DNA from: DATMRS01 sp035566015
GTDB lineage: Bacteria; Pseudomonadota; Alphaproteobacteria; Sphingomonadales; Sphingomonadaceae
NCBI GenBank assembly: GCA_035566015.1
Contig: DATMRS010000004.1
Coordinates: forward strand, 148,828 to 212,827
Direction: 5' to 3'
DNA length: 64,000 nucleotides
Shown piece after piece: positions 1 through 8,139 of the stretch (position 1 is its first letter; each line of letters opens with the position of its first letter). The translations under genes were made by a program, and so were the position numbers. The notes beneath the pieces are model-generated. The model worked only from the letters and a program-made list of their open reading frames with translations, searched no databases and was not told where the DNA came from.

Positions 1-1185
1 CATCGTCCAGAGCGATGGGTCCTCGGTGCCCAGCCGCCACAGCGCGACGGAGGTGATCCCCATCCGGTCGAGCGCGGCGATCTGATTGTGCGCGGTCGCG
101 GCGTCGGCCAGCCACACATCATGATGGATGCCGCCTTCGTCATAGGCGAAGGCGCTGTTGCCGCTGGCCTTGTCGAACTGCGGCACCGTTCCCGACTCGC
201 GCGCGGCGAGCCACGCTTCCTCGACCGAGTCAGCCTCCGTTTCGCCGCCCTTGGCCCAGTCATAGGCGTAGGAGGCGATGGCGACGACCAGCTTGTCGCG
301 CGGAATCTGGCGCGTGGCGCGGGCGACGATCGCCTCGAACCATTTCTGCGAGGCGATCGGGCCGGGATCGCCGCCCTGATAATGCTCGTCATAGGCCATC
401 AGGAACAGGCGGTCGGCCACCTTTGCATAGGCCGCGAGGTTCCAGTCGGGATCGTCGGCGGGAACCGCGATCGCGATGATCCAGCCGCGCGACGCGAACC
501 GGGCATGCGCCTCGGCCAGGAAACGGCGATAATCGCCCTGGGCCGAGGAGGGCAGGTCCTCGAAATCGAAGAAGGCGCCATCGGCATGATTGGCGGCGAG
601 CATCGCCTCCACCTGATCGAGCGTCTTTCGCCGCGCCGCCGGATCGTGGAGCAGGGCGGCCATGCCCTTGCCGTCCCACACGCCGCCCAGCGCATTCTGG
701 ACCATCGGCAGCAGCTTGGGCCGGTGCACGGCATGGTCGAGGATGGCCTTGCCCCGCACGTCGGGAAACAACGTGACGTGATGCGTGGGCCCGGTAATCG
801 AAATCCAGCCGGGGACCAGCCAGTCCAGCTCGTTGACGTGACGCAGCAGCGAGGCGGCGCTGGCGTCGTCCCACGGGGCGTGGAAGGCGATGGCGAGCGG
901 CTGTGCGCCCTGCTTCGGCTGGCCCACCCACAGGCGATCCGCATAGCGCAGGGCGCGGCGCAGCGATCGGCTTTGATGGCTGACGAAGCCGTCGTGCCGA
1001 CTGAGGCCGTGCATCGGCGGCCGTTCGACCGCGAAAGGCAGTTCGGGTTGCGGCGCGACCGCCATGATCGAGGCCGCGAAAATCCCGCCCGCAAGCAGCA
1101 CCAGCAGAATGAACGCTGCCACCGCTAGCGCGAAACGCCGCCGTCGCCGTCCCGATGCGTCGAAGAAGATCGGACGGTCAACCAT
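1..1185 (-). CDS. GH18-type N-terminal part of a large membrane-anchored polysaccharide enzyme (partial)
   Basis: The 395 visible residues start at an ATG at 1185 and run off the left edge, so the C-terminus is missing. An Arg-rich stretch is followed by one transmembrane segment (about residues 17-41), giving an N-in signal anchor. The rest resembles a glycoside hydrolase 18 barrel, with the motif DGAFFDFED at about residues 202-210 matching the GH18 DxxDxDxE catalytic strand. A downstream stretch reading ITSVALWRLGTEDPSLW is typical of the last strands of this fold. Proteins of this type in sphingomonads often continue into a polysaccharide deacetylase and a GT2 domain. That continuation is inferred here and lies outside the window. 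Confidence 0.75.
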   Translation of the reverse strand, partial: MVDRPIFFDASGRRRRRFALAVAAFILLVLLAGGIFAASIMAVAPQPELPFAVERPPMHGLSRHDGFVSHQSRSLRRALRYADRLWVGQPKQGAQPLAIAFHAPWDDASAASLLRHVNELDWLVPGWISITGPTHHVTLFPDVRGKAILDHAVHRPKLLPMVQNALGGVWDGKGMAALLHDPAARRKTLDQVEAMLAANHADGAFFDFEDLPSSAQGDYRRFLAEAHARFASRGWIIAIAVPADDPDWNLAAYAKVADRLFLMAYDEHYQGGDPGPIASQKWFEAIVARATRQIPRDKLVVAIASYAYDWAKGGETEADSVEEAWLAARESGTVPQFDKASGNSAFAYDEGGIHHDVWLADAATAHNQIAALDRMGITSVALWRLGTEDPSLWTM

Positions 1186-1331
1186 CCGGGCCGGCCGAAA
1201 ACAGAAGATGGGTCATGCCTGTGGTGTTGGAGCCCCGAACAATCGTGCGTTTCCGACAATAAGCCTGCCGCACCGTGCCGCTTAGTGAATAATATGACAG
1301 GTTTGCGCCGGCTGGACCGGCAGGGGGAGGC

Positions 1332-1721
1332 ATGGCAGGAAGCGCCATGGCCAACGATCGGCGATTGAAGATCACGCCCCGGCTCTATTGCGGAGAGGAG
1401 ATCGCGATGGGGCCGGGCAAGGCGGCCTTGCTGGAAGCGATCGTGCGCACCGGTTCGATCTCGGCAGCCGGCCGCGCGCTGGGGATGAGCTACAGGCGGA
1501 CGTGGCTGCTGGTGGACGTGATGAACCGCTGCTGGGCCGAGCCGCTCGTCGCGACGGCGACCGGCGGCTCGCATGGCGGCGGCGCCACCGTCACGCCGTT
1601 CGGGCGTGAGGTGCTGGCGGCCTATCGGTGCTGGCAGGCGCAACTGGCGGCGGCCGATGGCGAAACCGATGCCCTTCTGGCGAAGCTCGCGCCCGAGCCG
1701 CGTCCGTCGCAGGGCGGTTGA
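1332..1721 (+). CDS. ModE-like winged helix-turn-helix regulator
   Basis: This is a 129-residue protein with a single DNA-binding domain. The segment GPGKAALLEAIVRTGSISAA followed by GRALGMSYRRTW (about residues 29-60) is the N-terminal HTH of ModE/LysR-type proteins, and the fold extends through the wing region ending LTPFG-like (VTPFGREVL). The C-terminal molybdate-binding Mop domains of full ModE are absent. A role in molybdate-responsive regulation is therefore possible but not shown. The start could also be the ATG six codons downstream. It is divergent from the GH18 gene and convergent with the TadG gene. Confidence 0.7.
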   Translation: MAGSAMANDRRLKITPRLYCGEEIAMGPGKAALLEAIVRTGSISAAGRALGMSYRRTWLLVDVMNRCWAEPLVATATGGSHGGGATVTPFGREVLAAYRCWQAQLAAADGETDALLAKLAPEPRPSQGG

Positions 1722-1725
1722 TCGT

Positions 1726-3375
1726 TCAGGCGACGAGCGCGGGCACGCCGCAGCGCACCCCGTTCACGCGAACATCCGCCTGCCCGATATGAATGCCGAG
1801 CAGGCCGGTGAGCGCATTGACGAGTGTGTCGAGCGCTGGCGCCGCCACGCCGAGGCTGTTGCCGACAAGCGCGCCGACCGGCCCCGTCCCGATCGAGAGC
1901 CCGCCAACCTTTACCGACAGATCGAGATTGCGGACCAGCGATCCGGCAATCCCCTGAACGAGGCTGCCCGACGAGACGGTCTTCAGCCGATGGCCGGCAA
2001 TATCGGTGCTGTCGAAGGAGACGCCCTGCCAATCCTGGTTGGACAAGTCGACGCGCGCCTGGCCCGCAACGGTTATGAGCGGCAGCGTGACGATCTTCGC
2101 CGGCCGTTCGGCGACCGCGGTTTTGTGATTGCTTAGATCGGCGGTGTCGATGTCCGCGATCGAGACATGGCCGGGCGCGGGGCGCACGAGCAGCGATACC
2201 GACTGCGGCTTGCGCGCCTTGCAGTCGATCGCCGACAGCTTCGCCTCGGCCTCGGCCAGTTCGATGAACAGCGGCAGTCGCACCGATGCGATGCCGAGCA
2301 AATTGCCGGCGGGCAGAACGCGGGCGTCGAGATAGAGGCGCGTCTGCGCGGTCCGGATCACCGGCTCGCCCTTCGCCGTCACCGTCACCCAGGGCGAGGT
2401 GGCCATTCTGTCGCCGATCGCCAGCGTGGCGGTGACGTTCGTCAGCCCCGGCACGGTCGCGCCGAGATCGAGCTGAACCTGGCGGTCGCCATTGGCGAGC
2501 CCGAGCGTCGTGCGCAGCATGTCGAAGGCGTTGACCCGGATCGCCTGGCCCGATGCGGCATGATCCTGCGCGCCGATCGGGCCGAGATCGATCAGCGACC
2601 CGAGCGTGACGTCGGCGGTGCCGGTCAGGCTTCCCGCCAGTTTGCGCAAGGCCGATCCGGCCGATGCCGATCCGTCCGCATCGAGCGCGCTCGCCAGCGC
2701 CTGGATGACGTCGCCCGTCGTCATGTCCGCCGCGAGCACTTCGTCATAGGAGGCGGCTTCCAGATGGAGGCGCGTGGCGAGCGCATCGGTGAAGGTAAGC
2801 AGGTCGACATCGGTGTCGAGCAGCGCATCATAATCCATCACCGACAGGTTGATGCTGGAACCGGTAAGCGCGCCAAGCAGCGCATTGGCGAGGCCCCCTT
2901 GCAGCGCGAGAAGGCGCGATCCGATCGAGAAGCTGGCCAGATTCGCGCGCGCGGCGGTGGCGCTGCGGCTGATGCGCGTGCTTTTGCGGCCGAGCGCCAG
3001 CGCGAAATAGAGCGGCGCCTCGCTGGTGATCGTGACGCGCGCGGCATCGGCGCCCGTCGTCGCATCGGTGAAGCGGTCGTCCACCGGAATCTTCGGATCG
3101 GGCCGATAGATGCCGGGGCGGACCGTCAGCGTATAAGGCTGCTTCCAGCCGTTGAGGCGCACCGTCGCGTCGGCGGCCGCGAAGGGGGTGTCGAGCTGGG
3201 CGGCGGCCGACAGCGCAGCGGCATCGGCGATGCCCTGGAGCCGCCTCGTCTCGAAATAGACCGAACCGAGATCGACCGCGAAGGCGAGGCAGCCGATGCT
3301 GGCAAGCAGCGATCCCGCCGCGATCGCCGTCACCGCACCGCGCCGATCGCCTCGCAGTGAAGGCCATCGCATCAC
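1726..3375 (-). CDS. TadG-like Flp pilus-assembly / pseudopilin-type membrane protein
   Basis: The protein has 549 residues. A hydrophobic segment at about residues 14-37 is followed by DLGSVYFETRRLQGIADAAA, the hallmark of the TadE/TadG-like N-terminal domain, in which a class III signal anchor precedes an E/D-rich helix. The long remainder is an exported domain without recognised catalytic motifs. Its start overlaps the stop of the upstream TadE-like gene by ATGA, so the two are co-translated. No Flp pilin, TadA ATPase or CpaB gene is in the window, so this is a satellite pair or the main tad locus lies elsewhere. Confidence 0.75.
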   Translation of the reverse strand: MMRWPSLRGDRRGAVTAIAAGSLLASIGCLAFAVDLGSVYFETRRLQGIADAAALSAAAQLDTPFAAADATVRLNGWKQPYTLTVRPGIYRPDPKIPVDDRFTDATTGADAARVTITSEAPLYFALALGRKSTRISRSATAARANLASFSIGSRLLALQGGLANALLGALTGSSINLSVMDYDALLDTDVDLLTFTDALATRLHLEAASYDEVLAADMTTGDVIQALASALDADGSASAGSALRKLAGSLTGTADVTLGSLIDLGPIGAQDHAASGQAIRVNAFDMLRTTLGLANGDRQVQLDLGATVPGLTNVTATLAIGDRMATSPWVTVTAKGEPVIRTAQTRLYLDARVLPAGNLLGIASVRLPLFIELAEAEAKLSAIDCKARKPQSVSLLVRPAPGHVSIADIDTADLSNHKTAVAERPAKIVTLPLITVAGQARVDLSNQDWQGVSFDSTDIAGHRLKTVSSGSLVQGIAGSLVRNLDLSVKVGGLSIGTGPVGALVGNSLGVAAPALDTLVNALTGLLGIHIGQADVRVNGVRCGVPALVA

Positions 3376-3800
3376 AGGCCCCCCAACCGGACGGCGGCGT
3401 TGCGCCGGATCGTCGACGGCGGCATCGGCACCAACGGAAACTGGAAGAACACGTCGTGCCGCGCGTCATAGTTCAGCGCAACCTCGATCGCGTCTTCCGT
3501 TTCGTGCACCTGCACCGTCGAGCGGGCGGGATCGATTCCGGCGAGATCCTGGATTTCCGAGAGCACCGCCGCGCGGGCGAGCGTGTCGCGTTCGGTGGCG
3601 GTCAGGCCGGCGATCGCGGCGCGCGCCGCATCATTGGCGACCTGCTGGAGTGAATGCGCGCGCCAGAAATAGCCGCCATAAGCGAATATCCCCATCAGCA
3701 TCAGCAGGAAGAGCGGGGCGACGAGTGCGAATTCGACCGCCGAAGTACCCTTTTCCGCGTCCCGCAACGCCCGCCTGCACCGCGTTCCCCCGGCAGCCAT
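3372..3800 (-). CDS. TadE-like pilus assembly protein
   Basis: A short protein of 142 residues with a basic N-terminus, then EKGTSAVEFALVAPLFLLMLMGIF, the TadE signature with the conserved Glu before the membrane helix. The ATG at 3800 was chosen because a GGAGG sits six bases upstream. An in-frame ATG at 3806 abuts the GGAGG directly and is less likely. TadE proteins are minor pseudopilins that help assemble Flp/Tad pili. The gene is followed by, and overlaps, the TadG-like gene. Confidence 0.8.
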   Translation of the reverse strand: MAAGGTRCRRALRDAEKGTSAVEFALVAPLFLLMLMGIFAYGGYFWRAHSLQQVANDAARAAIAGLTATERDTLARAAVLSEIQDLAGIDPARSTVQVHETEDAIEVALNYDARHDVFFQFPLVPMPPSTIRRNAAVRLGGL

Positions 3801-4023
3801 TTTCATCCTCCACTCGATATCCGGAGAATAGGTGGCAAATCTGTGGGAGGTGTTTGCCGTCATATTCGCAATTACCGCGATCAATTCCTCCGAATCGGCC
3901 GAACATCTCCCCTGGCGATGGGGTTTTCTCCGAAATGGCCGAAAGTGTCCTCGGCGCGGCAAGCTTTGGTCAACCATCGGCTTCCAGATTTTTAGTATCG
4001 AAAACGAAGCTGGAGGGGATGCC

Positions 4024-4908
4024 ATGCTACAGTCGCAACAGATGGAAAGCGTCACATCGGCCGATTTCGTTCGCCGATTCGGCCGGTGGCAGGATCAAGT
4101 GGCGACGGGGCCGCTCGTCGTTACCCATCATGGCCGCGCGCGTCTCGTCGCCGTGTCGATGGAGCGCTATCAGGCGCTGACCGAGGGGGAAGAAATCGCG
4201 GGGGACGACGGCCACGACGTGCGGCTCGCGACACTTGTCGAGCGGATGGATGAAGGCTTCATCGCCTTCGACGCGCAACTGCATTTCGTGGACGCCAATC
4301 CGGTCGCCTGCGCGCATCTGCGGACGAGTGCGGCGGCGCTGAGAGGGCAGGCGCTGGGGGAGGCGCAGGCCGATTTCTTCCGGACTCTCGCGCATTCGCA
4401 CCTGCTGCGGGCGGCACGATCGGGCGAGGCGGCCGCTTTCGACGCGCCTTCGCTCGCCTATCCGGGCAATTGGCTGCGTTTCCGCACCTTTCCCTACGGC
4501 AGCGGCGCGGCCTGCCTGTTCCGCAATGTCACCGAGGAGAAGGAGGCGCGCCGGCGGGCTCAGGCCGAGACGGCGCTTGCCGCCGCAATCGAGGCGCATG
4601 GGGTGATCGGCTACGCCCGGATCAGCCCCCGCGCTACCTTCCTCGATGTCGACCGGCCCTTGGCGGCGCTCGCGGGCTTCGATCCGGCGAGCCTGCGCGG
4701 CGTGCGGCTGACCGACATCATGCCGCTCAACCGCCGCGTCGCCGCCGCGTGCGAGATAGAGGCGGTGCTCACTGACGGAGGCGCCCGCGCCTTCGACGGC
4801 GCGCTGATGGTCAATCGCGGCGACGAGATCGAAGTCCGCATCAGCCTTGCCTCGATCGACGGCACGCCGGCGAACGATGGCGCTGTTGTCGTGGTGACGT
4901 TGCGATAG
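4024..4908 (+). CDS. Phd/YefM-like domain fused to two PAS domains
   Basis: The protein has 294 residues. Residues about 8-50 (SADFVRRFGRWQDQV, then PLVVTHHGRARLVAVS, then MERYQAL) follow the Phd/YefM antitoxin DNA-binding fold. A PAS domain follows at about 65-175 (MDEGFIAFDAQLHFVDANP) and ends in FRNVTEEKEARR, the usual PAS-to-helix transition. A second PAS-like domain covers about 190-294. There is no kinase, GGDEF or other output module and no toxin gene next to it. The inference is a one-component sensor-repressor that binds DNA through the Phd fold. An AGGGGAT lies just upstream of the chosen ATG. It is divergent from the tadEG pair. Confidence 0.7.
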   Translation: MLQSQQMESVTSADFVRRFGRWQDQVATGPLVVTHHGRARLVAVSMERYQALTEGEEIAGDDGHDVRLATLVERMDEGFIAFDAQLHFVDANPVACAHLRTSAAALRGQALGEAQADFFRTLAHSHLLRAARSGEAAAFDAPSLAYPGNWLRFRTFPYGSGAACLFRNVTEEKEARRRAQAETALAAAIEAHGVIGYARISPRATFLDVDRPLAALAGFDPASLRGVRLTDIMPLNRRVAAACEIEAVLTDGGARAFDGALMVNRGDEIEVRISLASIDGTPANDGAVVVVTLR

Positions 4909-5070
4909 GTGGGGCTGATGATTGGGGCCGCACCGCTTTCGCCCAAATCAGACATTCGCCCGAGCAGGCATGTGCACCTTTATCAAGCTGATGCATGAAG
5001 GCATTCGCATTGTTCCAGAAAAATCCATATTGTCGATCAAAGACGTCACTCTGAATCGTTAGGATGTTCT

Positions 5071-5736
5071 GTGGGGCTGGTCGTTATTACGGGCGGTAAT
5101 AGAGGTATCGGGCTGGAACTCGCCCGGCTGTTTGTCGCAGATGGTCGAGATGTGGTGCTCGGTATCAGGGATATTGCCACCGCCCCTCCATTACCGGCGC
5201 AGGTGCTGCCTCTCGACGTCAGCGATGACATGTCGGTGGCGGAGTTCGCCAGCCAACTCGGCGATCAGCCCATAGACCTTCTCATCAACAATGCTGGGGT
5301 GATTGGCCCCGAACGCCAATCGAGCCTGGATATGGATTATGCAGGCTTCCTGGAAACCCTCAATGTAAACACGATCGGTCCCCTGCGGGTTACTCAGGCG
5401 CTGCTCGGAAACTTGCGGAAGTCCGCAGCGGCCAAACTCGTGATCCTCACCAGCCGCATGGGTTCACTGACCTACGCGAAGTCGGATCGGATCGCCTATC
5501 GAGCCTCGAAGGCGGCCGCCAACAAAGTCGTGCAATGCCTTGCCACGGATTTGGAACCGATGGGAATCGCCGTCGCGGCCATCCATCCCGGTTGGGTCCG
5601 GACCGACTTGGGTGGCCCATCCGCCGATATCGCACCCGACGAAAGTGTGCGTGGCATCAAGGCGGTCATCGAAACGCTGTCACTCGCGCTGAGTGGGCGC
5701 TTCTGGAACTACGATGGAAGCGAATTGGCGTGGTAG
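5071..5736 (+). CDS. SDR-family oxidoreductase
   Basis: A 221-residue short-chain dehydrogenase/reductase. It shows the NAD(P) motif GGNRGIG (residues 8-14), the structural motif NNAG (73-76), and the catalytic Ser128, Tyr143 and Lys147 (YRASK). The start is a GTG at 5071 with AGGA about five bases upstream; no ATG fits the frame. It resembles the CsgA/carbonyl-reductase-like small SDRs, but the substrate cannot be read. Codon choice looks less GC-biased than in its neighbours, and it stands alone between the PAS fusion and the ribosomal operon terminator. Confidence 0.8.
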   Translation: MGLVVITGGNRGIGLELARLFVADGRDVVLGIRDIATAPPLPAQVLPLDVSDDMSVAEFASQLGDQPIDLLINNAGVIGPERQSSLDMDYAGFLETLNVNTIGPLRVTQALLGNLRKSAAAKLVILTSRMGSLTYAKSDRIAYRASKAAANKVVQCLATDLEPMGIAVAAIHPGWVRTDLGGPSADIAPDESVRGIKAVIETLSLALSGRFWNYDGSELAW

Positions 5737-5814
5737 GCAAATAAACGTAAACGCCCGTCGGTTCCTCACCGCTTTCTGCCCCTGGGGAAACCCATGCCTA
5801 TAAAGTGGGGACAT

Positions 5815-5853
5815 AAAAAAAGGGCGCCCGGCACGGACCGGACACCCTTTTTT
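5815..5853 (-). terminator. Bidirectional Rho-independent terminator after rplI
   Basis: A ten-base-pair stem (5822-5831 with 5838-5847, including G-U pairs on the minus strand) carries a six-base loop and is flanked by an A-run and a T-run. It therefore works for the S6-S18-L9 operon on the minus strand and for transcripts from the SDR gene. Confidence 0.85.
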
Positions 5854-5871
5854 GCCTGATTCCCGAAAGGT

Positions 5872-6474
5872 TCAGCCTTCCGCGGACTCTTCCGCTTCGG
5901 CTTCGGGCTCCGCCTGGGCGATTTCGCCCGGCTCGGCGTTGGGATCATAGTCTTCGGTGAAGCCGGCTTCATCGCGCTCGAACATCGACGCCATGACGTC
6001 GACGCCCTGCGTCTGGAGATCGGCTTCCTCGGGCGAGCGGGCGACGTTGACCTTCACCGTCACCGACACTTCGGGATGAAGCGCGATCTTCACCTCATGA
6101 ATGCCGATATTCTTGATCGGACGATCGAGGACCACCTGGCTGCGGAGCACCTTCGCGCCTTCGCCATCGAGCGCCTCGACGATGTCGCGGGCCGAAACCG
6201 AGCCGTAGAGCGCGCCGACGTTCGACGCCTGACGGATCAGCGTGATCGACTTGCCGTCGACCGATGTCGCTTCCTTCTCGGCGCCTTCTCGGCGCTTGGC
6301 GTTCTCCGCCTCGATCTGGGCGCGGTTCGCCTCGAATATCTTGCGGTTGGCTTCGTTCGCACGCAGCGCCTTCTTGCGTGGCAGCAGATAGTTGCGGGCA
6401 AAACCCGCCTTCACCGAGACGACGTCGCCAATGGCGCCGAGCTTCTCGACACGTTCGAGCAGGATCACGTCCAT
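5872..6474 (-). CDS. rplI: 50S ribosomal protein L9
   Basis: The 200-residue protein opens with MDVILLERVEKLG and contains the L9 signature GDVVSVKAGFARNYLLPRKK, the N-terminal rRNA-binding domain. A central helix and the C-terminal domain follow. An acidic tail rich in Glu and Ala (about residues 165-200) extends beyond the usual 150 residues, as in other alphaproteobacteria. It binds domain V of 23S rRNA at the base of the L1 stalk. It is the last gene of the rpsF-rpsR-rplI operon. Confidence 0.97.
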   Translation of the reverse strand: MDVILLERVEKLGAIGDVVSVKAGFARNYLLPRKKALRANEANRKIFEANRAQIEAENAKRREGAEKEATSVDGKSITLIRQASNVGALYGSVSARDIVEALDGEGAKVLRSQVVLDRPIKNIGIHEVKIALHPEVSVTVKVNVARSPEEADLQTQGVDVMASMFERDEAGFTEDYDPNAEPGEIAQAEPEAEAEESAEG

Positions 6475-6487
6475 GTGCCCGGCCTCC

Positions 6488-6712
6488 TTATTTCACGATG
6501 TAGGGAAGCAGCCCGATGTGACGGGCGCGCTTGATCGCCTTGGCGAGTTCGCGCTGCTTCTTGGCCGAAACGGCGGTGATGCGGGAAGGAACGATCTTGC
6601 CGCGCTCGGACACGAAGCCCTGGAGCAGACGAACGTCCTTATAATCGATCCGGGGAGCGTCCTTCGCGGAGAAGGGGCAGCTCTTGCGGCGGCGGAAGAA
6701 GGGGCGTGCCAT
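6488..6712 (-). CDS. rpsR: 30S ribosomal protein S18
   Basis: A 74-residue protein with the S18 core IDYKDVRLLQGFVSERGKI and the basic end KRARHIGLLPYIVK. It pairs with S6 on the platform of the 30S subunit. It lies 13 bases upstream of rplI and 14 bases downstream of rpsF, which is the standard alphaproteobacterial order without priB or ssb in between. Confidence 0.97.
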   Translation of the reverse strand: MARPFFRRRKSCPFSAKDAPRIDYKDVRLLQGFVSERGKIVPSRITAVSAKKQRELAKAIKRARHIGLLPYIVK

Positions 6713-6726
6713 CTTTCTGTTCTCCT

Positions 6727-7140
6727 TCAGGCGGCGTCGCGGTCGTCGCGGTCGCGGCGCGGGCGATCCTCGCGGCCGCCGTCGCGGTCGCCACGATTGC
6801 CGCGGCGATTGTCGCGCTCGTTACGGCGCATCATGGCCGACGGGCCCTGCTCGTGCGCATCGACGCGGATCGTCATGAAGCGGACGATATCCTCGTTTAT
6901 CGAAGTCTGGCGCTCCAGTTCGGCGACCACACCGGCGGGCGCGTCGATCTCGAGCATCACATAATGCGCCTTGCGGTTCTTCGCGATGCGATAGGCGAGG
7001 GTGCGCAGACCCCAGGTCTCGGTCTTCACGACCTTGCCATTGCCTTCCTCGATGATCTTGGTGGCGGCTTCCGCCAGCGCGTCAACCTGGGCTTGCGCCA
7101 GATCCTGACGCGCGAGAAACACATGCTCGTAGAGAGCCAT
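6727..7140 (-). CDS. rpsF: 30S ribosomal protein S6
   Basis: The 137-residue protein begins MALYEHVFLARQDL and contains the S6 core KTETWGLRTLAYRIAKNRKA with its LEIDAP strand. The C-terminus is a low-complexity Arg/Asp/Gly tail from about residue 105, typical of alphaproteobacterial S6. The start at 7140 has AAGGA eight bases upstream. An in-frame extension to 7242 exists but lacks support. It is the first gene of the S6-S18-L9 operon. Confidence 0.96.
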   Translation of the reverse strand: MALYEHVFLARQDLAQAQVDALAEAATKIIEEGNGKVVKTETWGLRTLAYRIAKNRKAHYVMLEIDAPAGVVAELERQTSINEDIVRFMTIRVDAHEQGPSAMMRRNERDNRRGNRGDRDGGREDRPRRDRDDRDAA

Positions 7141-7281
7141 TCGCGCTGTCCTTTCATGCCGATCGCTGACGCCGCCCCATGCGGACGCCCCTCCGGCTTT
7201 CTTGAAGGGCGTGCCCATGGCGCAATCGCGGGCAAAAGGCAAGCCGTTGCAAGGCGCGTACCGCCCGGTTTAAGACGGCTC

Positions 7282-7420
7282 CGTCCTTTTGGGGAGTAGC
7301 CAGCCGCCCGGCTCGTCGGGCGGGCTCGCGCGTCAACATGCTTGGTGGAGACACCATGGCGCGCAAGGGAAGGGGCCGCCGGCCTGGTCGGCGGTGCCAT
7401 CCGGGCGAGACCAATGGCAT
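7282..7420 (+). promoter_or_regulatory. yybP-ykoY manganese riboswitch
   Basis: Several conserved elements of the yybP-ykoY leader appear in order. GGGGAGTAGC comes at 7291-7300, then a GC stem (AGCCGCCCG with CGGGCGGGCT). GTCAACATGCT follows at 7332-7342, then the small hairpin GGTG-GAGA-CACC, and finally GGCGAGACC at about 7404-7412. The ends CCTTTTGG and CCAATGG can form the closing P1 helix. The family binds Mn2+ and switches on Mn export genes, and the next gene encodes a GDT1/UPF0016 cation exchanger. Confidence 0.9.
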
Positions 7421-7494
7421 CGGGCTTCCGCACGGCCGGGCGGAAGTGCGATCGCTGTTGGATCGTCCGCACCGGCCCGGAGACACTGCCCACC
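7421..7494 (+). promoter_or_regulatory. Probable riboswitch expression platform
   Basis: Between the aptamer and the start codon lies CTTCCGC-(8 bases)-GCGGAAG, a perfect seven-base-pair hairpin (7425-7446). No T-run follows it. Control may act on translation initiation rather than on termination, which is an inference. Confidence 0.45.
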
Positions 7495-8067
7495 ATGGAA
7501 GCCTTCCTGACCTCCACCGCCATCGTCGCGCTCGCCGAAATCGGCGACAAAACGCAGTTGCTCGCGATCGTACTGGCGACGCGCTTTCGTCGCCCGGTGC
7601 CGATCATCCTCGGCATTCTTGGCGCGACGATCGCCAACCATTTCCTTGCGGCCTTCGCGGGCGTGGAGATCGCCTCGCTGCTCGACGGCCAGTGGTTCCG
7701 CTATCTGGTCGCCGCTTCCTTCATCCTGATGGCGGCGTGGACGCTGATCCCTGACAAGCTTGACGAGGAGGAGGAGAAGCCCTCGCGCTTCGGCCCGCTC
7801 CTCACCACCCTCGTCGCCTTCTTCTTCGTCGAGATGGGGGACAAGACACAGATCGCGACGATCGCGCTCGGCGCGCGTTTCCATGATGTCGTCGCGGTCG
7901 CCTCGGGCACCACCTTGGGCATGATGCTCGCCAACGTGCCGGCGGTCTTCCTCGGCGATGCGCTGGTGAAGCGCGTGTCGCTGCGGCTGGTGCATGGCAT
8001 CGCCGCGCTGCTGTTCCTCGTCATCGGCCTGTGGATGCTGGCGGAGACGGCAGGCTGGATCGGTTGA
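7495..8067 (+). CDS. TMEM165/GDT1 (UPF0016) family divalent cation transporter, likely Mn2+ exporter
   Basis: A 190-residue membrane protein with about six transmembrane segments. It has the two-fold repeated signature E-x-G-D-K-T/S: EIGDKTQ near residue 16 and EMGDKTQ near residue 115. These acidic motifs form the cation path in Gdt1/MneA proteins. An acidic loop (DKLDEEEEK) separates the two repeats. The ATG at 7495 was chosen because the upstream sequence is the riboswitch. The manganese riboswitch directly upstream strongly supports a role in Mn2+ efflux at the inner membrane. Confidence 0.9.
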   Translation: MEAFLTSTAIVALAEIGDKTQLLAIVLATRFRRPVPIILGILGATIANHFLAAFAGVEIASLLDGQWFRYLVAASFILMAAWTLIPDKLDEEEEKPSRFGPLLTTLVAFFFVEMGDKTQIATIALGARFHDVVAVASGTTLGMMLANVPAVFLGDALVKRVSLRLVHGIAALLFLVIGLWMLAETAGWIG

Positions 8068-8139
8068 CGGTGCGAGGGCTTGCCACGGCGCGCGGCTCTT
8101 CCTAGTCCGCGACGATACCGTCGCAATCAGGGGCCAGAG

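Noticed and set aside
88..1128. Long plus-strand frame opposite the GH18-type gene
   Set aside because: It is a GC-rich antisense shadow. The minus-strand frame has a membrane anchor and GH18 motifs, while this one has no recognisable domain.
2167..3360. 397-codon plus-strand frame opposite tadG
   Set aside because: Composition is Arg-rich and antisense-like; the minus strand encodes the TadG signature.
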